Notes: generated from the sequence alone by a model not told the origin. A DNA stretch of 42,458 nucleotides from Mesorhizobium sp. B2-7-1 (GCF_006440735.1 NZ_VFUA01000056.1:1-42458); one strand, 5' to 3'; numbered from the stretch's first letter, positions 24,407 through 33,291 are shown. Made by a program: numbers and translations.

Positions 24407-24764
24407 GACCGAATCCCCGATATCGACACTTTTGCGAGCGCGGCGGCATGTCAAAAGGCCAACCCGTTCGGCGCAGCGTCATTGAACCAACGTCTTCATC
24501 GACTGCCCTGGCGACGCGGCTAAAATGCGAGCGCCACTGCAGACCGCATCTCATCCTTATTGCGCATGAATCGATCCGTCCATACCACGGACGCAGATGC
24601 CGGTGCGGCGATGGCGCCGTTCAAATCCTCTTGGCCACACCGGATCGAGAACAGAGCGCGGTATCTCGGTGCCTATGGGCAGATGCCCTCGAGCGAGAGG
24701 TCCAACCAGCGGCCCCCACTGAAGCAATGGGGCCGCATCCGCGCTGCGCCGGGTAGCAGCCGGT
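24407..24764. other. intergenic region, no gene seen
   Basis: About 358 bases between the membrane-protein gene and the end of the quinone-oxidoreductase gene, both leftward. Short frames exist on both strands but none has a plausible start signal or recognisable protein pattern. The promoter of the membrane protein should lie at its left end. Confidence 0.4.
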
Positions 24765-25682
24765 TCACGGGTGAACGCGGATGACCGTTTTCCCCGCGCG
24801 TCGCTCGGTCGCGTTGAAGGCTGAGATCGCCTCGTCGAGGGTAGCGACTTTGCCGATGTTCGTCCGCAGTCGTCCGTCCCGCACCCGCTGAACGATCTCA
24901 CCCAGTTGGGCACGATCGGACTCGACCACGAAGTCGATGGCCAGGCCATCCACGGGACGTGCCTCGGTCGGGCCGACCGCGGTCACCAGTATGCCTCCGG
25001 CTCGAATCAGAGCCGTGGACCGCTTCTGAATGTCGCCGCCGATGACATCGAACACCAGATCGATCCGACCGACGTCCTCCAGGGTGTCGTTCTCAAGATC
25101 GACGAACGTATTTGCGCCGAAGTCGAGCGCCTTCTGGCGGTCGCCGGCACGTCCGGTGCCGATGACATAGGCGCCGGCCTCGCGTGCGAGCTGCGTCACC
25201 ATGGACCCGACTGCGCCGGCCGCGCCGTGAGCGAGGACGCTCTGGCCGGCCTGAAGGCGGCCGTGTTGAAAGAGTCCCTGCCATGCGGTCAGGCCCGAGA
25301 TCGGCAGGCTCGCGCCCACCGTGAAGTCGACATCGCCCGGCAGCGGCGCGAGGTTGCGCGCCTCCATGGCCACATATTCCGCCAGCGTCCCGTCGCGGTG
25401 CCAGTCGGCGAGGCCGAACACGCGCTGTCCAACCGAGAGCCCGGTCGTGCCGTAGCCGAGAGCGGTGACCACCCCGGCCAGTTCGTGTCCAGGGATCGAT
25501 GGTGTCCGGTCACGATCGCGGCGGTCGGCCCAGGTCGAGGGCCACTCGAGTTCAGTCGGGACGAATCCCGATGCATGAACCCGGACAACGACGTCGTTTA
25601 TCGCTGCCTGCGGCTCGGGCCGGTCCACCAGCGTCATCCCGGCCGTCCCTGCGGCCTGGTCCTCCACAACAATTGCTTTCAT
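24765..25682 (-). CDS. zinc-independent alcohol dehydrogenase/quinone oxidoreductase-like protein
   Basis: A 305-residue medium-chain dehydrogenase/reductase of the NADPH:quinone oxidoreductase group. The GroES-like N-terminal domain includes IPGHELAGVV (62-71), and the Rossmann domain has HGAAGAVGSMVTQLAREAG around 150-170. The zinc-binding cysteines of true alcohol dehydrogenases are absent. NADP(H) use is likely from the absence of an acidic residue and the GRAGDR segment after the second strand. It is divergent from a MocR-type regulator 103 bases away, which very likely controls it. Such enzymes reduce quinones or enals; the substrate is unknown. Confidence 0.88.
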   Translation of the reverse strand: MKAIVVEDQAAGTAGMTLVDRPEPQAAINDVVVRVHASGFVPTELEWPSTWADRRDRDRTPSIPGHELAGVVTALGYGTTGLSVGQRVFGLADWHRDGTLAEYVAMEARNLAPLPGDVDFTVGASLPISGLTAWQGLFQHGRLQAGQSVLAHGAAGAVGSMVTQLAREAGAYVIGTGRAGDRQKALDFGANTFVDLENDTLEDVGRIDLVFDVIGGDIQKRSTALIRAGGILVTAVGPTEARPVDGLAIDFVVESDRAQLGEIVQRVRDGRLRTNIGKVATLDEAISAFNATERRAGKTVIRVHP

Positions 25683-25735
25683 GAAGATTGTCTCCTCGAT
25701 CGTTCGTGACGATGGCCGCTAGATGTGTCCGGCTC

Positions 25736-25779
25736 TGGTCATGAAACAGGACCAAGATTGGCGGGAATGATGGTACCAT
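25736..25779. promoter_or_regulatory. candidate operator between the oxidoreductase and MocR-type genes
   Basis: Two inverted repeats lie in the 103-base divergent gap: TGGTC-N9-GACCA (25736-25754) and the perfect palindrome ATGGTACCAT (25770-25779), the latter six bases before the regulator ATG. CTGGTC-type half-sites resemble those described for MocR/PdxR regulators. A role in autoregulation and control of the oxidoreductase is inferred. Confidence 0.5.
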
Positions 25780-25785
25780 TGCTCA

Positions 25786-27189
25786 ATGACCGTTGTGCCC
25801 ATCGATCTCGACCGTGCCGCAAGAACGCCGCTGGCGACGCAGATCTACCGGGCGTTCCGGGACGCCATCGAGACGGAGCGGCTGGACCCCGGGGCGAAGC
25901 TCCCTTCTTGGCGTGATATGGCCGCACAGCTCGGCGTCTCGCGCGGCACCGTACGCGTCGCGTATCAGCGCCTCATCGACGAGCAGTTCGCCATCGGCGC
26001 CGGCGCGGCGGGCACCCGCGTCGCCAAGCGCCCCTCGCTTTCGTCGCCGCCCCTGTCGTCGACAGACTTGCCGCCTCTGCCGGAGCTGTTCCAAACCTAT
26101 GGAACAGCGCCCTTGCCGTTCCAGATGGGCGTGCCCTCACAAGACGCCTTTCCGTTCAAGCTTTGGTCGCGGGTCGTCGCGCGAGCGGCGCGGCGGGCGG
26201 CGGCCGCGCCGGTCAGCTATCCCGATCCCCGGGGTGATCCGCAACTGCGAAAGGAGATCGCGGCCTATCTGGGAATTGCACGGGGTCTTCGGTGCAGTCC
26301 CGCCCAGGTGTTCGTCACGGGAGGTTATTCCGGGGCGCTTGGTCTGGTGGTGCGGGCTCTGCAGGTGGAGGGGGCGCGAGCCTTGATCGAGGATCCGAGC
26401 TTCCCGATCACACGCAAAGCGCTAGAGCTGGCCGGGATCGCCGCGACGGCCGTTGCGGTCGACGCCGAAGGCCTGGATGTCGCTTGCGCCATCCAGAGCG
26501 TCCAGGACGCGGCACTGGCAATCATCACGCCAGGGCAACATGCCCCGCTCGGGATGACGATGTCGCTGACCCGCAGGCTTGCGTTGCTCGCCTGGGCTCG
26601 GCGGAGCGACGCCTGGATCATAGAGGACGATTATCTGAGCGAGCTGCAACTGACCGGCCGGGCGGCTCCAGCGCTCGCATCGCTCGATCACGGCGGACGG
26701 GTCCTCCATGTTGGCAGCTTCAGCAAGACGATCAGCCCAGCTCTGCGCCTCGGCTTCGTCGTTGCGCCCTCCGGAATGACTGGCCGGTTCGGTGACGTGT
26801 GCGCTTGCCTGGCGCCGGCTCCAGCCCCGGCGCTCCAGGGCGCGGTGGCCGAGTTCCTGCGCGAGGGGCATTATATTCGGCATCTGCGGCGCATGAAGCG
26901 CCTCTATGCCTCTCGGCGGCAGGCGGTGCTCGATGGTCTCGCGCAGGTCGGGTCGAAGTCGCTGAAAGTCGAAGCCACTGCTGGCCTGGCGGTCATCGTC
27001 TCGACAACCGCCTCGGTGTCGGATGTAGAGATCGCCGGCCGCGCCCGCTCGTTCGGCTTGGCTCCGTCTCCTCTTTCTCAATGGTGCGTCCGATCACCCC
27101 CGTCACAGGGACTCCTGCTCGGCGTGACCAACTTGGATACGCGCCGGCTCACGCAATATTGCCGACAGCTTGCGGAAGCGGCGCAATAG
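25786..27189 (+). CDS. MocR-type PLP-dependent transcriptional regulator
   Basis: A 467-residue fusion of a GntR-type winged helix (about residues 10-80; LPSWRDMAAQLGVSRGTVRVAYQRLID) and a fold-type-I aminotransferase-like domain (about 110-465). Lys314 in GSFSKTISPALRLG is the expected pyridoxal phosphate anchor. IEDDYLSE (279-286) and SYPDPRGDPQLR (144-155) are further family marks. Such proteins bind PLP and often an amino compound and do not catalyse transamination. It is divergent from the oxidoreductase, with operator-like repeats in between. It is not linked to PLP synthesis genes here, so it is probably not PdxR itself. The effector is unknown. Confidence 0.92.
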   Translation: MTVVPIDLDRAARTPLATQIYRAFRDAIETERLDPGAKLPSWRDMAAQLGVSRGTVRVAYQRLIDEQFAIGAGAAGTRVAKRPSLSSPPLSSTDLPPLPELFQTYGTAPLPFQMGVPSQDAFPFKLWSRVVARAARRAAAAPVSYPDPRGDPQLRKEIAAYLGIARGLRCSPAQVFVTGGYSGALGLVVRALQVEGARALIEDPSFPITRKALELAGIAATAVAVDAEGLDVACAIQSVQDAALAIITPGQHAPLGMTMSLTRRLALLAWARRSDAWIIEDDYLSELQLTGRAAPALASLDHGGRVLHVGSFSKTISPALRLGFVVAPSGMTGRFGDVCACLAPAPAPALQGAVAEFLREGHYIRHLRRMKRLYASRRQAVLDGLAQVGSKSLKVEATAGLAVIVSTTASVSDVEIAGRARSFGLAPSPLSQWCVRSPPSQGLLLGVTNLDTRRLTQYCRQLAEAAQ

Positions 27190-27268
27190 CACCCTTCGCA
27201 TTCACCGATCCTTGAAGGCCTGTCACTGCCGCGGTTTGCGGCGCCCCCGCCTCCAACGACCGCCCATC

Positions 27269-29197
27269 TCAGCTCGTATGCGCGACGAGCTTGTCCACCG
27301 TCTCGGGGAAGAAGTCGGGCGCCGAGTGCCGCTTGCCGAACATCATGTCGTACTGGATGAGCCGGAAATCGTTGATCTTCGGATCGATCTGCTTCTGCCG
27401 CGCCCAGTCCGGCGTCGCTTCGCCAGCGGGCGACAAAAGCAGGTTGCGGTCGACCACCCGGTAGCGTTCGCGCAGCGCGCCGAGGAAGCCGGTGTAATAG
27501 GGGTGGGTGATGCCGGCCGTGGTCAGGATATGGTAGGGCAGGAAGGCCGGGCTCACCGAGCCCAGGTTCTGCACCGGACCGGAGCGGTTCGACCAGATGA
27601 TCAGCGGCGTGTCGTGGTGCTCGAGCGCGGCGTCGGCGCTAGGCTCCCTGCGCGGCGCGACATTGTCTTTGAGGAAGCCGGTCTCGACATAGACGGGTCC
27701 GAGCGGCGGCAGGTGGTCGCCGAAGAAGGCGATGATGGTCGGCCGCTGGCGCGCCTTCGCCCAGTCGATCAGCCGCTGCAGGCCACGATCGGCGTCGGCC
27801 GAGCCCTCGGCATAGGAAAGCAGCGATTCCCGCGCCCAGGAACTGATCGGCGCGTCGACCGAATGCGTCGGGTTGGAGTAGCGATAGGGCTCGTAAGGAC
27901 CGTGGTTCTGCAGGCTGACGGCGAACAGGAACACCGGATCGTCGCTGGCGTCGGCCTCGCGGATGATCTCGTCGGTCATCGCCGCGTCCGAGGCGAGCGG
28001 CCCGCGCTTTTCCATCGGCGGCAGCGTCTCTTCCGAGCGGAAGTCGTTGAAGCCGAAATCGGCATAGACGGCGCCGCGGTTCCAGAACCAGTTGGTGCCC
28101 GGATGGATGGCGCGCGCCCGGTAGCCCTCGCTCTTCAGGAAGGTCGCCAGCGAGGGCGTTGGGGTGCGCACATATTGCTGGTAAGGGATCGAGCCGGCCG
28201 GCAGGAAGGCGTTGGAAAAGCCGGTCAGCGCCTCGAACTCGATATTGGCGGTCATGCCGCCGAACTCAGGCGAGAACATCGAGCCGGAGCGCAACGCCCT
28301 GACCGTCGGGATCGGGTCGGGCTTGATGGCGACGCCGGGCAACTGCGTCGGATCCCAGAAGGATTCGCTCATCACAACCACGATATCCGGCTTCTCGCCC
28401 GGCACCGACGCGGCGACGTCGGAGCGCTGGATCGCGTCCATCGTCTTTTCCGAATAGCCGGGTGGCGCCGAGACATGCGCCATCGGCACGTTCATCGCGA
28501 AGGCCAGCGCAAAGCCGTTGGAGGCATAGTTTTCCTTCTGGTCCCACATGATCGGGATGATCTGCAGCCGGTCGCGCGTCCACGAGAAGGTCGCGTAGTC
28601 CATGATCGAGACGAAGAAGGCGAGCAGCGGCACGGCAAGCGCCAGCCGCGCCAGGCGGCCCTTGCGGCTGAGGATCGGCACCCGCCGCCGCCAGGTCCGC
28701 CAGCCGTAGACGAGCAGCGTCAGGCCGCCGACGATGCCGACCGCCATCATGACGGCCGTCCACGGCCGCTCGCGCACCAGAAGCGGCATAAGCGCCACGA
28801 TCTGGCGGGCAAACAGAAAATCCGTGGGGTAGAGGGGATCACCGAGATAGTGCGATTTCTGGTGGCCGACAAAGGCCAGCGCCAGCGTCAGCGGCGCCAC
28901 GATCATCAGGCTCTGGTGGCTGCGCCCGAGGATGGCGTCGAGTCCGACCAGCACCAGGGCGAAGACGATGATGGTGGTCCAGCCCGGCTTGAAGGGCTGC
29001 AGGAAGAAATCGACCGTGCCGAAGAAATCGCCGCGCACGATCCATTCGATCGCGAACACGAGCAGTGCGGAAACCAGAAGCGTCGTCAGGCCGTAGCGTA
29101 CCGTCGGCCATGCCCGCCCCGGCAGGTAGCCGGTGGACGGATCGTCTTCCAAAAACTGCGGCACGGGTTTGGCCGCGCCTTTCCTGATCCTTGCCAC
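27269..29197 (-). CDS. LtaS-like membrane phosphoglycerol transferase/sulfatase
   Basis: An inner-membrane protein with about five N-terminal helices (to about residue 210) and a large periplasmic sulfatase-fold domain. I favour GTG 29197 (642 residues) because GGGGGAAG precedes it; ATG 29233 is the alternative. Active-site pieces match the lipoteichoic acid synthase family: VVVMSESFWD, the likely Thr nucleophile in FGGMTANIEFEALTG, NHGPYE and FFGDHLPP. In Gram-negative rhizobia such enzymes can add phosphoglycerol to periplasmic glucans (CgmB-like) or modify other envelope sugars; which applies here is not readable. It is a single gene, with no cyclic glucan genes in view. Confidence 0.88.
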   Translation of the reverse strand: MARIRKGAAKPVPQFLEDDPSTGYLPGRAWPTVRYGLTTLLVSALLVFAIEWIVRGDFFGTVDFFLQPFKPGWTTIIVFALVLVGLDAILGRSHQSLMIVAPLTLALAFVGHQKSHYLGDPLYPTDFLFARQIVALMPLLVRERPWTAVMMAVGIVGGLTLLVYGWRTWRRRVPILSRKGRLARLALAVPLLAFFVSIMDYATFSWTRDRLQIIPIMWDQKENYASNGFALAFAMNVPMAHVSAPPGYSEKTMDAIQRSDVAASVPGEKPDIVVVMSESFWDPTQLPGVAIKPDPIPTVRALRSGSMFSPEFGGMTANIEFEALTGFSNAFLPAGSIPYQQYVRTPTPSLATFLKSEGYRARAIHPGTNWFWNRGAVYADFGFNDFRSEETLPPMEKRGPLASDAAMTDEIIREADASDDPVFLFAVSLQNHGPYEPYRYSNPTHSVDAPISSWARESLLSYAEGSADADRGLQRLIDWAKARQRPTIIAFFGDHLPPLGPVYVETGFLKDNVAPRREPSADAALEHHDTPLIIWSNRSGPVQNLGSVSPAFLPYHILTTAGITHPYYTGFLGALRERYRVVDRNLLLSPAGEATPDWARQKQIDPKINDFRLIQYDMMFGKRHSAPDFFPETVDKLVAHTS

Positions 29198-29472
29198 TCT
29201 GCTTCCCCCGGCCACGCAACCCGCCTTCCACACGCGTCACGCTTCTGTCATCGAAGTGTCACGCAAAGCTAGCGCCTGTGGCGGAAATAAGAAGAGCCAG
29301 CAAACTAAACGTGAGCGGTTTTCATCAGGTGTGATCGCCAAAAAGCCTTTTGGAACAGGGAGTCAGCGCGGTTTTCCGGCTGAAATGCGGGCGGAAGAGA
29401 TGCCCGCGGGCTTGACTTGGCCGTCCGCCTTGCGCCAGAGGCAGGGAAAACCAGCCTTTGGAGAGACCTCAA

Positions 29473-30414
29473 ATGGCCGTCGCATTCACCTTTCCGGGAC
29501 AGGGCAGCCAGGCCGTCGGCATGGGCAAGGACCTCGCCGATGCCTTCCCCGAAGCGCGCCGCGTCTTCGAGGAAGTGGACGCCGCGCTCGGCGAAAAACT
29601 GTCGAAACTGATCTGGGAAGGCCCGGAAGAGACGCTGACGCTGACCGCCAACGCGCAGCCGGCGCTGATGGCGGTGTCGCTGGCGGCGATGCGGGCGCTC
29701 GAAGCGCGCGGCTTCTCGCTGAAGGACAAGGTGGCTTATGTGGCCGGTCATTCGCTGGGCGAATATTCCGCGCTTGCCGCTGCCGGCTTCGTTTCGGTCG
29801 GCGATGCGGCGCGGCTGCTTCGGACCCGCGGCAACGCCATGCAGGCGGCGGTGCCGGCCGGCGAGGGGGCCATGGCCGCCATCATCGGGCTGGAGCAGGC
29901 CGATGTTGAAGCCGCTTGCGCCGAGGCCGCCAAAGGCTCCGTCTGCCAGGTCGCCAACGACAATGGCGGCGGCCAGCTGGTGATTTCCGGCGCCAAGGCG
30001 GCGGTCGAGCTGGCGGCGAAGCTTTGCACTGAAAAGGGCGCCAAGCGGGCGCTGATGCTGCAGGTTTCCGCTCCCTTCCACTCGGCGCTGATGGCGCCGG
30101 CGGCCGACATCATGCGCGAGGCGCTGACGGGCGTGGCCAAGCAGGCGCCGGTGGTCCCCGTCGTCTCCAACGTGACGGTGACGCCGACCAGCGATCCGGA
30201 CGAGATCGCCCGCCGGCTGGTCCAGCAGGTCACCGGCCGCGTGCGCTGGCGCGAGACGGTGGAATGGTTCGGCGCAAATGGTGTGGCAACACTCTACGAG
30301 GTCGGCGCCGGCAAAGTGCTGTCGGGTCTGGCGCGCCGCATCAACCGCGACATCGCCACCGGCGCCATCGGCACGGCGGCGGAAGTCGAGGCGGCGCTGG
30401 CGGCACTTGGCTAA
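29473..30414 (+). CDS. fabD: malonyl-CoA:ACP transacylase
   Basis: Loads malonyl groups from CoA onto acyl carrier protein to feed fatty acid elongation. The protein has 313 residues from ATG 29473, with GGAGAG upstream (an in-frame ATG at 29458 lacks such a site). The signature PGQGSQ is at 8-13, the nucleophile is Ser94 in GHSLGEYS, and His203 in APFHSALM completes the dyad. First gene of the fabD-fabG-acpP-fabF cluster, it is separated from fabG by an unusual 231-base insert holding an AT-rich small frame. Cytoplasmic. Confidence 0.96.
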   Translation: MAVAFTFPGQGSQAVGMGKDLADAFPEARRVFEEVDAALGEKLSKLIWEGPEETLTLTANAQPALMAVSLAAMRALEARGFSLKDKVAYVAGHSLGEYSALAAAGFVSVGDAARLLRTRGNAMQAAVPAGEGAMAAIIGLEQADVEAACAEAAKGSVCQVANDNGGGQLVISGAKAAVELAAKLCTEKGAKRALMLQVSAPFHSALMAPAADIMREALTGVAKQAPVVPVVSNVTVTPTSDPDEIARRLVQQVTGRVRWRETVEWFGANGVATLYEVGAGKVLSGLARRINRDIATGAIGTAAEVEAALAALG

Positions 30415-30446
30415 GGAGCGCTCGAACGTTACCGATAGGTGTCGAA

Positions 30447-30635
30447 TTGTTCACTTCGAAGATTGGTCTAAGCAAAACCGAACGGCTGAACGAGGACTAT
30501 CGCGTTGCAGGTGAGGTTGTGGAGCGCATTCGGCGCGGTGACGAGGATGTACAAAAGGCCGAAGATTTCTGGCGTGGTTTAGATGATTTGACGTATACGG
30601 AGCCAGGATCGCCCGCGGCGAATTCGGAAAAATGA
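30447..30635 (+). CDS. possible small AT-rich gene between fabD and fabG
   Basis: A frame that stays open with no ATG; TTG 30447 would give about 62 residues. The peptide (SKTERLNEDYRVAGEVVERIRRGDEDVQKAEDFWRGL, given here in part: ERLNEDYRV, VVERIRRGDEDV, DFWRGLDDL) is highly charged and helical, as in small antitoxins, but I do not recognise it. The base composition is AT-richer than fabD and fabG. It ends 10 bases before fabG. It could be a transferred gene, an antitoxin remnant, or a chance frame. Low confidence. Confidence 0.35.
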   Translation: MFTSKIGLSKTERLNEDYRVAGEVVERIRRGDEDVQKAEDFWRGLDDLTYTEPGSPAANSEK

Positions 30636-30645
30636 GGTTGCAAAA

Positions 30646-31383
30646 ATGTTCGAACTGACCGGCCGCAAGGCGCTCGTCACCGGCGCAACGGGTGGCATCG
30701 GCGAGGCGATCGCCAGGGTGCTGCACAGCCAGGGCGCCATCGTCGGCCTGCACGGCACCCGTGTCGAGAAGCTGGAGGCCCTGGCTGGCGAATTGGGCGA
30801 CCGCGTAAAACTGTTTCCGGCGGATCTGACCAACCGCGACGCGGTCAAGGCGCTCGGGCAGAAGGCGGAAGCCGATCTCGGGGGCGTCGACATCCTGGTC
30901 AACAATGCCGGTATCACCAAGGACGGCCTGTTCGTGCGCATGTCGGACGCCGACTGGGACACCGTGATCGAGGTGAACCTCACCGCCGTGTTCCGGCTCA
31001 CCCGCGAGCTGACCCATCCGATGATGCGCCGCCGTCATGGCCGCATCATCAACATCACCTCGGTGGTCGGCGTCACCGGCAATCCCGGCCAGACCAATTA
31101 CTGCGCCTCCAAGGCCGGCATGATCGGCTTTTCCAAGTCGCTGGCGCAGGAGATCGCCACCCGCAACATCACCGTCAACTGCGTCGCCCCGGGCTTCATC
31201 GAATCGGCCATGACCGACAAGCTCAACGACAAGCAGAAAGAGACGATCATGGCCGCGATCCCGACAAGGCGCATGGGCACCAGCGCCGAGGTCGCGTCCG
31301 CCGTCGCCTATCTTGCTTCCAATGAGGCGGCTTACGTTACCGGCCAGACCATTCATGTGAATGGCGGCATGGCGATGATCTGA
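30646..31383 (+). CDS. fabG: 3-oxoacyl-ACP reductase
   Basis: NADPH-dependent reduction of 3-oxoacyl-ACP to 3-hydroxyacyl-ACP, the first reduction in each elongation cycle. It has 245 residues, the usual size. The cofactor motif TGATGGIG is at 12-19, NNAG at 86-89, and the catalytic Ser139, Tyr152 and Lys156 are in place (NYCASKAG). The ending VNGGMAMI matches FabG proteins. The ribosome site is GAGGTTG. It follows fabD, with a small frame between, and precedes acpP by 220 bases. Its setting among fabD, acpP and fabF makes the FabG identity firm against other SDR enzymes. Confidence 0.96.
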   Translation: MFELTGRKALVTGATGGIGEAIARVLHSQGAIVGLHGTRVEKLEALAGELGDRVKLFPADLTNRDAVKALGQKAEADLGGVDILVNNAGITKDGLFVRMSDADWDTVIEVNLTAVFRLTRELTHPMMRRRHGRIINITSVVGVTGNPGQTNYCASKAGMIGFSKSLAQEIATRNITVNCVAPGFIESAMTDKLNDKQKETIMAAIPTRRMGTSAEVASAVAYLASNEAAYVTGQTIHVNGGMAMI

Positions 31384-31541
31384 CGGGGTGATGGTCTGAC
31401 CGATCAGGGTCGGCCGCGCCTGTGAAAACAGCCATTTCGGCTTGGACGCCCGCCATTTTTCGTGTAATGCGGCCCGCAACCCGGCGGTTCGGGCAAAAGC
31501 CGGTCCTGTGGCGTTGCGTTGCCCGCAAGACCATCTTTCAG

Positions 31542-31570
31542 CTTGATTAGCGGCATTCCGCCCGCTAACG
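31542..31570 (+). promoter_or_regulatory. acpP: candidate acpP promoter
   Basis: CTTGAT (31542-31547), a 17-base spacer and CTAACG (31565-31570) resemble the rhizobial housekeeping promoter pattern CTTGAC-N17-CTATAT. It lies 34 bases before the acpP start in the 220-base gap after fabG. The high ACP demand of cells makes a separate promoter here plausible. Confidence 0.4.
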
Positions 31571-31603
31571 AAGATAGACAACATGAGACGAGGATTGCCC
31601 CAA

Positions 31604-31840
31604 ATGAGTGACACCGCAGAGCGCGTCAAGAAGATCGTCATCGAGCATCTCGGCGTCGATGCCGACAAGGTGACGGAGCAGGCGAGCTTCATCGACGATC
31701 TGGGCGCGGACAGCCTCGACACGGTCGAACTCGTCATGGCGTTCGAAGAAGAATTCGGCGTCGAGATTCCGGACGATGCCGCCGAGACCATCCTGACCGT
31801 CGGCGACGCCGTGAAGTATATCGACAAGGCCTCGGCCTGA
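31604..31840 (+). CDS. acpP: acyl carrier protein
   Basis: A 78-residue acidic four-helix protein that carries growing acyl chains on phosphopantetheine attached to the Ser of GADSLDTVE (near residue 37). The start is ATG 31604, with an ACGAGGA site upstream; an in-frame ATG at 31583 would add seven unconserved residues. The sequence is the standard housekeeping AcpP (SDTAERVKKIVIEHLGVD; FGVEIPDDAAETI), not a specialised ACP such as NodF or AcpXL. It lies between fabG and fabF, 34 bases before the latter, probably cotranscribed from its own promoter. Confidence 0.97.
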   Translation: MSDTAERVKKIVIEHLGVDADKVTEQASFIDDLGADSLDTVELVMAFEEEFGVEIPDDAAETILTVGDAVKYIDKASA

Positions 31841-31874
31841 GTTCTTTCGCAGGCATTACCGGGGAGGACCTGCG

Positions 31875-33137
31875 ATGAGGCGTGTCGTCGTCACGGGCCT
31901 TGGCCTGCTTTCGCCGTTTGGCACGGGCGTCGAGCACAGCTGGCGGGAATTGCTCTCCGGCCGCAGCGCTTGCCGCCGCGTCACTGAATTCGAGGTGGAC
32001 GATCTTGCCTGCAAGATCGCCCACGTCATCCCGCGCGGCGACGGCTCGAACGGCACCTTCAATCCGGAGGCCGTGCTCGAGCCGAAGGAACTGCGCAAGA
32101 TCGGCGAGTTCATCCTTTACGGCATCGCGGCCGCCGACGAGGCGCTGGCCGATTCCGGCTGGAAGCCTCAGACGCATGAGGAGCAATGCGCCACCGGCGT
32201 GCTGATCGGCTCCGGCATCGGCGGCATCGACGGCATCGCGGAAAACGCGATGATCCTCAAGGAACGCGGCCCGCGCCGCATCAGCCCCTTCTTCATTCCC
32301 GGGCAGATCATCAACCTGGTTTCCGGCCAGGTCTCCATCCGCCACGGCCTGAAAGGCCCGAACCATGCGGTGGTCACGGCCTGTTCGACCGGCGCGCACG
32401 CCATCGGCGATGCGGCCCGGCTGATCATGTGGGGCGATGCCGATGTGATGCTGGCGGGCGGCGCCGAAGCGCCGATCACCCGGCTGTCGATTGCCGGCTT
32501 CGCCGCCTGCCGCGCGCTTTCCACGGAGCGCAACGACAGCCCCGAAACAGCATCGCGACCCTACGACCGCGACCGCGATGGCTTCGTCATGGGCGAGGGC
32601 GCCGGCGTCGTCGTCCTGGAGGAGCTGGAGCACGCCAAGGCGCGCGGCGCCAAGATCTATGCCGAAGTCACCGGCTATGGCCTGACTGGCGATGCCCACC
32701 ATATCACCGCGCCGGCCGAAGATGGCGATGGCGCCTTCCGCTGCATGACGGCGGCGCTGAACCGGGCGAAACTCTCGCCGGCCGACATCGACTACATCAA
32801 CGCGCACGGCACCTCGACCATGGCCGACACGATCGAGCTCGGCGCGGTCGAGCGGCTGGTCGGCAATGCCGCCTCGAAGATTTCGATGTCGTCGACCAAG
32901 TCGTCGATCGGTCATCTGCTGGGCGCCGCGGGTGCCGCGGAAGCGATCTTTTCGATCCTTGCCATCCGCGACAACGTAGCGCCCGCCACCATCAATCTCG
33001 ACAATCCGGAACGCGAGACGGCGATCGATCTCGTGCCGAACAAGCCGCGCCAGCGCCAGATCGACGTCGCGCTGTCGAATTCCTTCGGCTTCGGCGGCAC
33101 CAACGCCTCGCTCGTGTTCCAGCGTTACAATGGCTGA
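31875..33137 (+). CDS. fabF: 3-oxoacyl-ACP synthase II
   Basis: Condensing enzyme that extends acyl-ACP with malonyl-ACP. It has 420 residues. The catalytic Cys170 lies in VTACSTGAHA, His311 in NAHGTSTMADTIE and His347 in SSIGHLLGAAG, the Cys-His-His triad of FabF/FabB. The C-terminal NSFGFGGTNASLVF is intact. The ribosome site is GGGGAGGAC before ATG 31875. It is followed by a palindromic repeat (family C) and mltG. Beta-ketoacyl synthase II rather than I is favoured by its gene setting next to acpP. Confidence 0.97.
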   Translation: MRRVVVTGLGLLSPFGTGVEHSWRELLSGRSACRRVTEFEVDDLACKIAHVIPRGDGSNGTFNPEAVLEPKELRKIGEFILYGIAAADEALADSGWKPQTHEEQCATGVLIGSGIGGIDGIAENAMILKERGPRRISPFFIPGQIINLVSGQVSIRHGLKGPNHAVVTACSTGAHAIGDAARLIMWGDADVMLAGGAEAPITRLSIAGFAACRALSTERNDSPETASRPYDRDRDGFVMGEGAGVVVLEELEHAKARGAKIYAEVTGYGLTGDAHHITAPAEDGDGAFRCMTAALNRAKLSPADIDYINAHGTSTMADTIELGAVERLVGNAASKISMSSTKSSIGHLLGAAGAAEAIFSILAIRDNVAPATINLDNPERETAIDLVPNKPRQRQIDVALSNSFGFGGTNASLVFQRYNG

Positions 33138-33139
33138 AA

Positions 33140-33180
33140 GATCCTAGGAAAGAGTGCATAGCGTTTCCGACCGGGATTGC
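33140..33180. repeat. intergenic palindromic repeat, family C (copy 2)
   Basis: A diverged copy of the element at 10791-10834, with shared inner arms AGGAAA / TTTCC and a GGATTGC end. It starts three bases after the fabF stop. The outer arm GATCC has drifted, so the hairpin is imperfect. The remaining 110 bases up to mltG hold nothing else visible. Confidence 0.6.
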
Positions 33181-33291
33181 TCAGAGACAGACAATCAGCC
33201 GGCAGTCCCGCCACCTGCCGTCATTTTTGCCAAATTCTCCCCTAGCTTCTTGCCGGGGGATTCGTTGCAGATCAGACGGTAGGGCGCGCCC

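Noticed and set aside
24616..24640. A tRNA-like T-loop sequence (GTTCAAATCC) followed by a GGCCAC stretch, possible tRNA or attachment-site remnant
   Set aside because: The bases on either side do not pair as a T-stem, and no anticodon or D arm precedes it.
27170..29272. A 700-codon open frame antisense to the LtaS-like gene
   Set aside because: Its peptide is Arg/Gly/Asp/Val-rich with no domain pattern, a normal by-product of high GC third positions in the real gene on the other strand.
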